A DNA stretch of 64,000 nucleotides from Chamaecrista fasciculata (GCA_003254925.1 QANZ01050193.1:1-64000), one strand, 5' to 3'. Shown: positions 21,957-34,463, counted from the stretch's first letter. Program-made: numbers and translations. Notes: generated from the sequence alone by a model not told the origin.

Positions 21957-23932
21957 ATGGAAGTGAAATCGACAAGCGTAGTGGATACTTCTCTCAACCT
22001 CAAACTCATCACTTCTTCTAATCATCCCCACATGGATGTTATTACGGTTCGTTCAATTCGTTCCTATATATATAATCAACTTAATTAAAAGTAAATTATT
22101 AATCTAGTCACTTTTTTTTTGAACCAATCTAGTCACTTGATTATATGAGTATTATCATTTTAATAATCAAATTTCTGAGAATTCGTGACTGATTATAATT
22201 TTGGTCTCTCCATTGATACGATCAAGTTTTACAATGATCAAGTGTTGATGGAAATACTAACTTGTAAGGAGTAATAAATATTCAGATATTAAATTAAGTA
22301 TTTCAAAAAATGAAAGTGTCTATTTTTTTATATAGATAGAACTCAATATAATTAGTACGTATAATTTGTGAATGATTAATGAAGTGAATCGTTTGAATTA
22401 ATTTGCAGGAAGAGGAGGGTGGTTTGATGGAAGAGTTGCATCGTCTGAGTAGTGAGAATGAAAAGCTAACGCGAAAGCTGAGGCACATGTTTGATAAGTA
22501 CAATGTTATGGAAAATCAATTGAAGCAGCTCATCATCATCAATAATAATAATAAAAATCCAGAAAAGGAAAAGGATTTTTCATCATCATCAGCAACTCAA
22601 ATATCAATAAGGAAGAGAAAGAATATTCATAATAATGATCAGATGATTGCAAGTACAAGTGGTGATCATATTCATGAGGATCAATATTGTTGTTCAAGCA
22701 GCAAGAGGCCCACAAATAACACCACCTCCAAAGTTCTTGTGCGCATCCACCCATCTGATACCACCTTAGTATGTTCAATTATTTCACTCTCATTTCTCTT
22801 ATCTCTTTTAATTAAGATCTTATATAATTAGAGTAAACATACAACTTAATTAGTACTTATAAAAAAAGGTACTCAAGTTCATAACTGAATTCTTGAAAAT
22901 TTAATGAATAAGATGTATTATTTCATGATTTTGAGGGATTAAATAGTATATAAATTAAAATTTTAAAGATTGAATTGTTATCTTTTAGAGATAAATTTAT
23001 ATATTTATTCATATAACTATATATATATATATATATAACATAAGGTATTTAATTAATTGTTGTTTGACAGTATGTGAGGGATGGATATCAATGGAGGAAA
23101 TATGGTCAGAAGGTGACCAGAGACAACCCTTGCCCCAGAGCTTACTTCAAGTGCTCTTTTGCCCCAACCTGTCCTGTCAAAAAGAAGGTATTTATGTATT
23201 TATGTATATTTCTAACCTAGAAATTAAAGTGCCTCAAAAATATTGATTAAAATGCATTAGAAAGTTGAGAAAAGTATTCAAAGAAAGGTGTAAAAAAAAA
23301 AAACTCATAATATTTACTTCTAATTTTAACAGAAATGGACCAACTGAAGTACAATATGATTGAAATATGTTAAATATAAGTGAAGGTAAAAAGAAAAAAG
23401 AAAAATGAATGAGAAAAGTGAAGCAATATTTAATTTTCACTATTCATAACTCATAATTACAATAATTTAACAGATCTGTACTTGAGCAGATCCATTCTCG
23501 AGTCACTTTACAAACACTTGGTGGAAAAACCCCACTGCACATTTACATAATCATAATATATATATTTATATATATAAATATGTATACATAGACTCATAGA
23601 ATTAATATATATACATGTATGGACGTGTACTGTAGGTGCAAAGAAGTTTAGAAGATCCAAGTGTGTTGGTGGCAACTTACGAAGGAGAACATAACCATGG
23701 AGAGGAGAAAGATTCATCAATTTGGTGTAACATTAATAATGAGAGTGAGAGAGTGGTTGAGAAGATAGGTTGGTCATCATCATCATCAAATGACAATAAT
23801 ATTGTTGAAAAGTCATCAATGAAGCAGTTTCTGGTTCAACAAATGGCTACATCATTGACCACTGACCCCAATTTCACAACAGCACTTGCTATGGCCATTT
23901 CACAATCAATTTTACACCCCACTTCTATGTAA
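21957..23932 (+). CDS. WRKY transcription factor, group IIa (WRKY40/18/60-like)
   Basis: Group IIa WRKY proteins bind TTGAC(C/T) W-boxes and modulate defence and abscisic-acid responses in the nucleus. Four exons join in phase 0: 21957-22046, 22409-22768, 23071-23187 and 23636-23932, giving 287 residues, a normal size. Exon 2 encodes a leucine-zipper segment ([19 protein letters not shown], about 36-54) used for dimerisation, then a basic patch with RKRK. The WRKY domain spans exons 3 and 4: WRKYGQK at 158-164, then a C2H2 finger with C178, C184, H208 and H210 (C-X5-C-X23-H-X-H). The last intron falls between KKK and VQR, the V-type position specific to groups IIa and IIb. The phrase [16 protein letters not shown] is typical of IIa. 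The C-terminal tail [15 protein letters not shown] also fits. The start was chosen because the N-terminal 'DTSLNLKL' is the usual IIa opening. Orthology to one Arabidopsis member is not resolved. Confidence 0.94.
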
Positions 23933-24229
23933 TCCATTTATATACACACACATCTATACTATTATATATATACATATACATGCATTTAGGCCACTGAAAA
24001 ATTAACATACATACATACATACATGCATATACATCCATGTATGTGTGTGTATGTATATGTATGTATCCCTTCTCCAAGAGTTGCTTCAATGAATTAAGAA
24101 AAAAATAATTACTTGGTTCTTACATTTTGTCCAAATTTCAAATTTACTTTCTATATATATTTTCGATTTCTTTTAAATTAGTCATATGTTTATTTTTCAA
24201 CTATTTGATTTATAGTCTTAAGGTAAAAG

Positions 24230-25142
24230 ATCTGTTGGTGTCCCTAACGTTTGGGGTCAGTTTCAGTTATGCCCTTAACGTTTGTTTTGTGTCAGTTATG
24301 CCCCCAACGTTTCAGATTGTTGTCAATTATACCCTAACTTCAATTTTCTTTTGCCAAACTCTTATTTTGGTCCCTCAGGTTTGCTCAAAGTTTCATTTTG
24401 GTCCCTCAGCTCAAGGTCCTTCATTCATCATCATCATCTTCACCACTATCATCACTATCACTATCACCACCACCACCACCATCGTCAGCAGCAATAGCAA
24501 CATCACCGCCCTCAGCAGCACCACCACCACCGCTGTTGCCGCCGCCATCGAGTTTTTTCGACGAGGTTCGTCTTCTCCGGCGAACTTTTCGGCAAGATAT
24601 ACGGCGGCCTTGACGACTATGAAAACTCCTAATCGAAGGTTTTTTGACCCGAGTTCAATGGCGGTTTGCATTTTGCAAACAAATGACCGAAAATATGATT
24701 TTCAACGATTATGTAATTTTTCGAAGGCTTGTGAGTCATTTTTTCACAAAATAAAAGCCATCATTGAACTCAGAAGGTCAAAAAACCTTGGATTTGAAGT
24801 TTTCGTAGTTGTTAGAGTCGCCGTATATCTTGCCGAAAAGTTCGTCGGAGAAGACGAACCTCGCCAGAAAAGCTCGATGGTGGTGGCAGTGGTGGTGGTG
24901 GTCGTGATGTCAGTGGTGGTAGTGGTGGTGGTGGTGGTGAAGATGATGATGAATAAAGGACTTTGAGTTGAGGGACTAAAACAGAACTTTGAGCAAATCT
25001 GAGGGACCAAAAAAGGATTTTGGCAAAAAAAAATTGAGGTTAGAGTATAATTGACAACAATGTAAAATATTGGAAGGCATAACTAATACAAAACAAACAT
25101 CGGGAGCATAACTGAAACTGACCTTGGGGGCACCTCCAGGTC
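24230..25142. mobile_element. Long palindromic element, about 913 bp, with trinucleotide-rich arms
   Basis: The left end GATCTGTTGGTGTCCC mirrors the right end, inverted GACCTGGAGGTGCCCC. Both arms carry 'GTCAGTTTCAGTTATGC' and 'TTTGGTCCCTCAG' (inverted on the right). Next come blocks of ATC/ACC triplets, then a conserved segment around CTTTTCGGCAAGATATACGG. The arms meet near 24690-24760. I could not find a clean duplication at the flanks. The long open frames on both strands (for example 24127-24966) come from the triplet runs and the palindrome. The conserved inner segment looks faintly protein-coding (see findings). Confidence 0.7.
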
Positions 25143-25535
25143 TTTTTCTAGTTTTAAATACTGAAATATCTTTGTTGAAATCAATGGTTTTGTTAAAATC
25201 AATTGCCTCTGTGTTTGTCTTTGTTGAAATCAATGAGAAAATAAGAAACCTCAATGCCAACTTCCAATTCGTCAACGCCAGACGGAGTATAATCATATAC
25301 ATGTGAGTTAAAATATCTCAGGTAAACTAGATTGAGTATTAATTAGTGTGAATAGAAGCCTAAATGGAACGATTTACATGATTAATTAATAAGACGATTT
25401 ATAAATAAATTTTGACAAATCTTTGGGCATGCCGCTTAATTTGTTAATTAATGGAAAAGGGTTAATCATTTATCTAATTAATGGAAAAGGGTTAATCATG
25501 CATGTTGCAATATTACATTAAAACCTAAAATAATA
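25143..25535. other. Intergenic, short direct repeats
   Basis: Nothing gene-like is visible. The phrase AATTAATGGAAAAGGGTTAA occurs twice within 60 bp (about 25445-25495), a simple local duplication. A short ATTGAAATCAAT-type repeat occurs at 25165-25235. Confidence 0.5.
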
Positions 25536-25797
25536 TTCTCTTTGTCTCAAAATATCTATTTTTTAAGATAAATACACATACACCAGGGAAATGATTAATT
25601 TACCTAAAATAAGAGAAATGTGAATGAAAAGATTAAATTATCCTCATTAAATTATTTCTAATTACTCTCACTAATTCAATAACTTTGACTTTTAATAAGG
25701 ATAGAATGATAAAAAAATAATTAATGTTTTCTTAATTTTGTAAATCTTTAACACAAAAAGAGTATTCCAACAAAACTAATATTTTGAGACGAGGGAG
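25536..25797. mobile_element. Stowaway-type (Tc1/mariner) MITE, 262 bp
   Basis: The right end reads ATTTTGAGACGAGGGAG, the classic Stowaway terminus inverted. The left end TTCTCTTTGTCTCAAAATAT is a decayed version of it. TA dinucleotides flank both ends (25534-25535 and 25798-25799). No coding sequence. Confidence 0.75.
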
Positions 25798-25799
25798 TA

Positions 25800-27193
25800 T
25801 ACATTATAAACCTTTCAAACTTCCAAGTGTCAATTGCAATTGATAATTTAGGCGATGATGGCTGATTCGTTTTGGTCAAATATCTTTAATACATCGATAT
25901 ATATGTTTTATTGACATATGTCATTAATTACTCTTCTTACTAGCTAGTGTTTACGTTCACTTTCTTCTTTTACTGAGATCTAATTAATTATCAAAGTAAT
26001 ATGAAAATAAATCCCGTCATACATACTTTAGGTAAATTCTTTACACATGTCATTAAAAATTATTGTCACAAATAAATCAAATTAAAGTGGCTTTTGAGTT
26101 TTCATTTTATAAACGATAATGCATATTTGCATACTAATTACTAATGTCGGCCGCCCCTTGTGTAAGTCAAATGTTTTTTTTTTACTTTTGAATTATTGGG
26201 TAGCCTACGACTTATGATGGTTCTGACCATCAATTTTCATATAAAGTAAATTAAATATATGATGTTTTTCAAAATCATAAACGGCACCGCATGCACTTCG
26301 TTATAATTTGATCAATTTGAGCCTTTAACCAACTCCACCTCTAAAATTAGACGACTACATACAATTAATTCTTTCGTTTTGGATCTTTGACATATATATA
26401 TGCATTTATCACTAATTATATATTTATGTCTCACCTTTATGTGTCTCTTCAAAAAGTCAGAGTTTGCTTCATCAAATGAAGGCCTTCTTTATACTGTAAG
26501 TAATTAAGTATAAACAAGGAGATCACATACAGCAAATTTTTCAATAAGATTATAAGAACATTTCTTTACTATCAAAATAGCTTCACAAAAGGATTACATG
26601 ATTTGGGTCTAAATATAGGAGTTACACTTTCATAAGCCAATAAATTTAAGTTTTAATCTTTACTAAAAAAATCTTAATTTAATTAATTTTTTATAATGTC
26701 TCTAACAATATTATTTAATTTTTAACCGAAAATATTTGTTGAAAAGAAAAAAAAATTTAAAAATCTTAAAGAAAATCTCACTTTCCCAGTTTTTTTAAAA
26801 GAACATTGCTAAAAAGTTGAGGTAAACATTTTATTTAGCCATAACTATTCTTTTTATGAAAAACAAACAACTTTCTTCTTTCATAAGATCTGACCAAGGA
26901 TATGAAGAAACACGGGGAAGGGTCAGGAGTCCCAGTTAATTTATTTATTTATATTATCAAATTTATGATTGAAATAATAAAAATTTATTTATGTTATCAT
27001 TATCAAATTTGTTGTTAAAAATACATGATAATTTTTTTATATATGATATTATAAAAGAGAGAATAAGATAAACAAAAAAAAATTGTGTTGTACAATATTG
27101 TTAAACTTAATAATTAAAAAAATAAAGAATCTCATCAATTTTTTTTAATTATGCCCGTATATGGTGGCTTCAACTCCCACCTTGGAAAATAAG

Positions 27194-27225
<32 letters not shown>

Positions 27226-27370
27226 AGTTCATAAAAAAACATTTAAGTTTAGGAACAATCACGTGTGAGATATGAGTAATGATATTATACTCTTCTTGCT
27301 AAATACCTTTTCTAAGTAAATGATTAAGCCTTACAAATTATATCATGAAAAAGTCTAAGGATACTTATAT
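25800..27370. other. Intergenic, no gene seen
   Basis: AT-rich sequence with an AT dinucleotide run at about 27193-27220. I see no supported coding frame, RNA gene or paired repeat in this stretch. Confidence 0.5.
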
Positions 27371-27378
27371 AAGTATCT

Positions 27379-27776
27379 TTAAACTATGGGATAAATATCA
27401 ATCGTAACCTCAAACTTCTTTTGTAGTGATCAATTGTAAAGTTTTATATTTCATGTACCTTAAAATTTAACATCGTCTAAATTATTAACGAAAATGTTAA
27501 TATTATATGCTACTGTAAATATTTTTGAGGGTGCAATGGATAAAAAATGTAAAAATTTAGAGGTATAATTGATATGAACATGTAAGTTTTGGAGTACAAT
27601 TAATAACAAAATTAAATAAGAAAAAAAGTCATTTATCATATTACCATGATGTCAGCATTTTCTATTAATGATCTTGACGGCGTTAGATTTTAGAATATAA
27701 TTGAGTCAAATGTAAAAATTGAAGGTATAATTGAGCATAAAAAAAGTTTGGGGATAACCGTACTTATCCCATAATT
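27379..27776. mobile_element. MITE-like inverted repeat, about 400 bp
   Basis: The left end CTATGGGATAAATATCAATC is the inverse of the right end (GTACTTATCCCATAATT). Inner phrases such as 'AGGTATAATTGA' and 'CAATTGTAAAGTTTTA' recur in opposite orientation. No clear target-site duplication could be read, so the superfamily is unassigned. Confidence 0.55.
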
Positions 27777-28490
27777 TAGGGTACCAAAAGTTTGCCTATA
27801 ATTAATTAGATAACTCTCCACAAACAATAAAAAGAAATGAAAAGAAAAGCATTAAACTACATAAGAATTTTGTTAAGTGTCTTAAAAGGTATAGTTAAGA
27901 AAGTATCAATTATTTGGCCTAGGAAAAGTATGAATTAGTTTTAAGTAAGGATTAATTAAAAATTTAAATAAAAGTTGTTATTTGTTGTTATCCCATATCA
28001 ATTATATTATGAGGATGCAAACTCCATGTGGAGACGTCAAGCAATTGCTGTCCGCCGCCGGCACGCAACACTGTTAAAGAATCTCTCATTCTTTGCCACT
28101 AAGTTTCTCTCTCTCTCTAACACAATCAATATTAGAGTAAGACTCTCTCAATTCCTTCACTTTTTTGTTTTTCTGTTTTATTTCCTCCTTATTTTGACTT
28201 TTCTTTCCTATTTATTACCTTTATATATCATCACCATACTATCATCCCATATTTCTCATCAATCAATGTATATAATGCCCTTCCGTTGACCTTACACATA
28301 CACACACATATATATATACCCTACTTATTACTCTATTGATTACACCACCATTCCCTTCTTTTCTTTCTTTTTTTAGATTCATTCAATCCAACATCACATT
28401 TCATTATTACTCTTCTCTTATATGATTCTGTTTTTTTTTTCTTGCAAGTTTCCATCCACACTTTGAATTAACTAACTTGCACATATATAT

Positions 28491-28499
28491 ATGTTGTGA
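28491..28499 (+). promoter_or_regulatory. Minimal upstream open reading frame (ATG-TTG-TGA)
   Basis: A two-codon uORF ends only 7 bases before the first chorismate mutase start codon. If transcripts include it, ribosomes ending here would have little room to reinitiate at the first ATG and could favour the second one at 28570. The transcript start is not known, so function is inferred. Confidence 0.35.
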
Positions 28500-28506
28500 T
28501 CGATCG

Positions 28507-29289
28507 ATGTTTCAATTCCGAAGGTTGGTTCTTGTTTTGGTCATTTGTGCAGTACAGAGGTGCATTGTAATGGGTTCGGTAGCAGAATCAGAATCCAAGA
28601 ATGATTACACGCTAAGTTCAGTAAGAGAGGCTCTGGTGAGACAAGAGGATACCATCATTTTCAATCTCATCGATAGAGCTAAATTCCCCATCAACTCTCA
28701 CACCTATCTTCATAATTTTACTTCTCATGCTCATCCCTCCCTCATTGAGTTCATTGTCAAGAATACAGAGGCCATTCAATCCAAGGTCACACACTCTCAT
28801 TTATATTCAACTTTGTCTGTCATTACAAGTGATTCGTATGATAACAACATGATGTGGTATATATTCATTTCTACTTACTGCAGGCAGGTAGATATAAAAG
28901 CCCTGAAGAGAATCCTTTCTTCCCAGAAAATTTACCTCCCTCTTTTGTGCCATCTTACCCTTTCTCAAAGGTAAAATTTCAACAAAACTCTGGTGTATAT
29001 CTATGCTATAGCATTTTACACATATTATTAATAGTTAGAAGAAAAAGGGTACATTCCAAACTGAATTGCTTGTTTAATTAGATTTTGCATCCTGAAGCCG
29101 CTTTGGTGAACATAAACAAGTCCATCTGGAAAATATACTTTGATGAGGTGCTTCCATTGTTTGTTGCTTCTGGGGATGATGGTAACTATGCACAAACTGC
29201 AGCTAGTGATCTTTCATTATTGCAGGTAATGCATTTATATATGGAAAGTAAGGAATTAATCCATATATGAATATGGTATAACATGAGGC

Positions 29290-29323
<34 letters not shown>

Positions 29324-30071
29324 ATACCAGAGTTTTGATTACTAAATTGAAAATATGTGCAGGCAATCTCTAAAAGGATTCATTATGGGAAGTTCGTGGC
29401 TGAGGTGAAATTCAAGGAATCCCCTCAAGACTATGAGCCTTTAATTCGTGCTCGGGTATACTACATTTATACAATTTATTCTATTCTTTTATCATTAAAA
29501 GTAAGATGCATGATACCAACTTTTAAAACGATGAAAAGAACGAGGTGTTGGATCAAGCACTAAGCAATAGAACAGATGCTCAATTATCATATTTCAATTA
29601 TGATCCTGATTTGGGAATCAAACTCAAGAGTTTATTTATAATACTAATTATTAGATCATACGCCTACTATTAGGCTAAAAGTTATAATTACTAACAAGAG
29701 TATAATTTTATTTTTTTAACTTATGACGAGCTAGATGCTCAATTGTGAGACAATTGTTATCACATCTAGACCGCACATATATATAAAAAATATACATTCT
29801 TATAATTAATAAATTTGAATTGTAAACGATGCAGGACAGAGAGGGATTGATGAAATTGTTGACAGCAAAGAGCGTAGAAGAGACGGTGAAGAAGAGGGTT
29901 GAAAAGAAGGCAAAGGTTTTTGGGCAGGAAGTGACGGTTGAGGGTGATGGTGATCAAGACAAGGGAAATTACAAGATTGACCCTTCCTTTGTTTCTCGCC
30001 TCTACGACAAATGGATAATCCCTCTTACCAAGCTCGTTGAAGTCGAGTACCTCCTCAAACGACTTGATTGA
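28507..30071 (+). CDS. Chorismate mutase, CM2-type, with N-terminal signal-peptide-like extension
   Basis: Converts chorismate to prephenate, the entry step to phenylalanine and tyrosine. Five exons (28507-28785, 28884-28970, 29082-29225, 29363-29455, 29835-30071) join in phase 0 to give 279 residues. The fold is the all-helical AroQ eukaryotic type. Residues matching the yeast enzyme's catalytic set are retained: R40 (yeast R16), R175 (R157), K186 (K168), T266 (T242) and E270 (E246). Core motifs are VRQEDTIIFNLIDRAKFP, SKRIHYGKFVAEVKF and TKLVEVEYLLKRLD. There is no long plastid transit peptide, so it is CM2-like rather than CM1/CM3-like. Unusually, residues 1-21 (MFQFRRLVLVLVICAVQRCI...) form a basic then hydrophobic stretch like a secretion signal. 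A second in-frame ATG at 28570 (M22) has a stronger context (G at -3, G at +4). It would give a 258-residue cytosolic form. Its 3' end faces the PLD-like gene 177 bp away. Confidence 0.94.
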
Positions 30072-30248
30072 ATCCATTTCACTTTTCAAAACCTCTTTAA
30101 TTTCTCAACTATTTCAGTTGTAACAATATCTCTCTCATTCTCTCTAAAACAGAACTCACATGCTTTATCAACATCTTTGCAAATTAACCAATAATTCAAA
30201 TCACCGATTTGGAACACTCCAATAATATAATGAATGAAAGCACTTCTT

Positions 30249-33200
30249 CTAGGACGAATAAGAATAGCCTCCATTCAGTGATTCAACTGGAATAGCATAG
30301 GGAGAATACCAATCAGCATCAAATATCTCTTGAACTTGTGAAACAATGGCAGGGTTGTATGTTCCGAAACTGACACCAGCTGTTGTATAGAAGTAGTCCC
30401 ATATAAGATTGCTAGTTCCAATGTGAGCTCGTATGTCACTAACTGCATATTTTCCATGATTAACCCTCGTAAAACCGGGATATATGTTTCCGGTACTAGA
30501 TCCATTCTTAATGGCAGGCCCTGTCAAGTTGAAACCTGGAACCACATAGTACTTAATCTCTACCTTTCCAGAGCATTTGTTGTAAGGTGAAGAAGTGCAA
30601 AGATTGTTGGAGTAGAGGAGAGACTTCAAATATACATCTGTGTTTTTAATATTGTGTGCCCAGTATGCCACCAATAACTTGACGGTTGCATGCTTGGAAA
30701 AGACAACCTGGTAGTATCACATATGAATATATCAGAGATCACAATTACTTTCTTTGACCAAGTATAAATGTGTAACTGTTTGATCACACGTTTTGACAGC
30801 AACAAGACAATAAGGAGAGAAAAAAAAAGAGACCCTTAGGTATCAGAAAGTGAACAACCAACGTACTTGACTAACCTACAGACTTATCAAATTGCAGAAA
30901 TTTCTTACGACAAATGGATTGCCAATTTAACATTAGTAAGGATTTACGAAGGATAATAATTTAGTGTTCCCAGAAAAGAGACAAATCATCAATGTCAAAA
31001 CAGCTGCACGAACAAAATAAATAACTACGCTCTCTGCTACCTCCAAACTTTTGACAATTAATGCGTTTAAAAAATTAAACGCATCTACCTCTATATCTTG
31101 TTCTTTGGTTTAGACAGCAGACCTTTAAAGCTAGATTAGCTATAGTTATTGACGGACAAAAACACCAAGAGATCACTACTGCATAGCTTTTGCAACCAAA
31201 ATTTTTCAAAGAATGTTTCTTTGTTCCACAAATTGAGGTCGTAATGCCGGACACAAAAAGACCAGGCACAGAGATATTAACTGCTTAATGCTCCCAATTT
31301 TTTTCCTTTATTGAAGAAAAAAAATCTACGCCAACTAATTTTGTAAAGGAAAATAAAGAATTTTTATGGATAATGAATTAGGCATAAAATACCACTTTAG
31401 TAACGTTACCTCAGAAATTGCAGAGGACAGGGATGACCAGTAAACTGTTTGGTCAGTGTACTGTGACTGACCCAACCAGTCCATGGTACTGATTTTAACA
31501 GTCTTTCCCATTCCAACAGATTTGATTGTGTCAATCCATGCTTGCTCATCAGCCTGATACTTCCCAAATAACAGCTGCAGCAACCAAGAATGGTCAAAGC
31601 AAATGAAGATAGTCAATAGAACATATGTCAAAGATCAGAATATAGTCATATAGACGGTTCTTTTCTCTCTTTCAACCAGATTTAATACCGCAAAAATATT
31701 GAGCTCAAATGCAATAGACGCATTTCTGAATAGCTGAGAAACTGAGAGCAGTAGTGAACGATGCTTGCAGCCAGTCCAATAACATAACCACTCTCTTTTA
31801 TGTCTACTGGATGGACTCTGTAGCTTCAGCATAATCAGTTGCTTACCTTTCACAACATATGGGTCTTCCTCAGGGATGTGCACAATAAGATCCTAACCAA
31901 CTTAAGAAGTTTCTTTTATTAATATACAGGAAAATGGATATTCCAGAACTAGACTTTTTCAGGTGAATTATATTATGTCAGGTAAAATGGACAAAAACAA
32001 CCCAAGGAGTGAATCAGAATCAATATAACCCAACTCCTTTATCCCACATTGAAGTCAACGGGGTTCCAGGCAGTAACTAAAAATGATGATCATGAGAAAC
32101 AATTTTTAGGCTTCTCAAAATCTGTTTGATGTATTGCTTCAAAAAATGGCTGAAAAGTGTTCATTATTCTTTATGACAGCTTGAAGAAAATTTATGCTCA
32201 AGCAAGCCCACTATTGGCCATTCAGACAGCAAATAGGCCCTGCTAATGCCAAGTATCTAAGAGCTCTACAGCACCAAATCCCCAAATCCAATGCAAGGTA
32301 TTGAAGAATTTACGATAGTTAAAGACCACACTGGTCCTAGCACTCTGGCCATCAAGTTTTCGTTTTCCCTCATTATCACCCAATCAGGAAGAAAGGAAGA
32401 AAGAGAAGAAAAAAGAAATTAATGAAAATGGAGCAAGCAAAAAGGAATAACAATAAAATTTCATGTAATAGTATAACCATAAGCAAGAATGTCACTCTTT
32501 TTCATTAATGCATAATATGGATTCATCTATAAATGGTAAATTTGTGCTTCAGTAATGCAATTGAGAAATACTAAACCCAATTCTGATGCTTAGAACTGAT
32601 GAAAGTCAACCTAATTACCTCAGGAGGGGCAAAGGAAAGATAGCTGACTTGAGGGTGCGTTGTTGACTGGTTACTCCCAGGAGTCAGAATCGAAACATTA
32701 AACATATAAGGATCTTTAAGAACAGGATATCCAGCAACATGGGGAGTCTCCACATATGGAGGAAGTGGTGACCTATTATAGCATAAATAAACTCAATTAA
32801 TACGTTAAAAACTAGAAAAGAATTCTTACCTCACTGTAAATTGTTATATAAAATTAGAACCCCATTCAAGAAGTTATCATGTTGTATAGTTTTTCAAGTC
32901 CATGACCATACTTGACACCATATCTCGTGTTAAGTTATATTAAATCCTTAATCAACCTTCAGCATTACTATTTATATATGAAATTTTGTGAATGGGACCA
33001 AAGCATTCTGCAATCTTATCTTTTCAAAACATCCACATTTTAAAGAAGGAAGAAAAGTTTCATAAAACGTTAACCTTTACAAACATCATACTAAAATTAT
33101 AAATGCAAACCAAGAAAAGATTCATCAAGGTAGATAACCACGCCAGGAAACAATTTTTCTGAAGAGAAAAGCATAAAGAAAAACTTGAAAAAAAAATTGT

Positions 33201-34463
33201 AATTGGATTTATGTTTCATAATAAGAACCTCACTTACTTGCACCTCCTTCCGAAATCAATGAAATGCGACCAACAAGGAACCTTTCTTTCAACTTGCCAT
33301 TGTTGATCAAACACTGTTTTTGTGTGAACCGAAGAATTAAGAGATGCGAGTGTCCATAAATTGTTAAAGTACACCTCAACCCTTTTAGCTATTCCTGGAC
33401 AACCGGTAAGATAAATTCCAACTTCCTTAACCTAAGGCAGTTAGTATCAGTAATCAGGACAGGTAATGTAGATTCAACAATAAAGAAAATGGCTAAAATG
33501 AAGAACATAGGAACAATAACAAATCAAAATGCATTTTCCCCTAAGACACAATTCAATTAACAATTACAAAAATATTTATAATGCATCGAACTATGACGAT
33601 TCATTAGCTCAGACTCTTCAGGACCTTTATTTTAGTCTAAACTCTAAAGCAAAATACTAGAGCAACTACATAGATATAAACGTGAAATACCTGTGTAAGA
33701 GATTTCCAGTCATTGTTTGCAGATCCAATATATACGTCCCGATTATCTGATATCCAAACTTTGGTATGAACAATGCCCGAACCCCACCAATCACTCAGCA
33801 ACAAGGTCACATTCTTAACATTAGGCCTCCCCGAAGCAAGTTCAGATGGTTCTTTGGTATAATCTGGATATACTCCCGAGTGTGAAAGCAACCTACAACA
33901 ATCTCAAATTGAAATACAAACAGATTACCTTCAATAGAACGGCAATTTGATTCTCAAGCAAGCCGAAGTATCAAGCATACCTGATACTAACATTGCGATC
34001 GGCAGCCTCATCTATCGCTTTATAAACAGCAGCACCTTCAGGAGCACCAAATCTGCGCATATCGCTTGCCGAGTAACCATAATCCCCTGAGCGAGGATTA
34101 TCGGGAGAAGCCACTAGCTGCCAGTACTGAGCAATCACGTCGAGTCTCCGAGTAGAGTTCGCCGCAAGCCACCGAAGCACATCAACTAATAAAATCAATC
34201 ACATCGCATTTTACAGAAACCTAATTCGAAAAGAAAAAGAAGAAGCGACGGCATAAACAAATAATAGACGCCGGAAATGGAAAATGAAGAAAAATACCAG
34301 TGGAGAGGACGCCGGAAACGCGGGAGAGGCGAGGCATATCGGTGGGGATGGATTGTACGAGCCATGCTTTGCAGCGATTTGGCGGGAAATCTGAAGCACG
34401 CGAGTGATGGATGAAGAAGATGGAGAGAACAAATACGATAGAGGTTATGAAAACGAGTCTCAT
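30249..34463 (-). CDS. PLD3/PLD4-like HKD-family protein, secretory
   Basis: Seven exons read leftward: 34463-34298, 34185-33981, 33892-33691, 33431-33238, 32772-32619, 31574-31410 and 30707-30249. They give 514 residues; the human PLD3 and PLD4 proteins are about 490-510. The N-terminus [20 protein letters not shown] is a signal peptide or anchor, followed by [13 protein letters not shown], which parallels the 'LVESIP' region of PLD3. Two HKD motifs are intact: HTKVWISD (H166, K168, D173) with [12 protein letters not shown], and HGKYAVSD (H446, K448, D453) with GTSN. No C2 or PX/PH domain is present, so it is not a classical plant phospholipase D. Animal relatives are lysosomal 5' exonucleases on single-stranded nucleic acid; the plant substrate is not established. 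Several N-glycosylation sequons (NVT, NQST, NLTG) support passage through the secretory pathway. I started at the ATG at 34463 because it directly opens the hydrophobic segment. Confidence 0.92.

Noticed and set aside
24127-24966. 279-codon frame, the longest outside named genes
   Set aside because: Its length comes from ATC/ACC triplet runs and the palindrome. It runs through the element's left end into flanking AT-rich DNA.
31635-31883. Possible extra exon of the PLD-like gene
   Set aside because: Exon 5 joins exon 6 directly in frame with the expected family sequence, so this frame is intronic.
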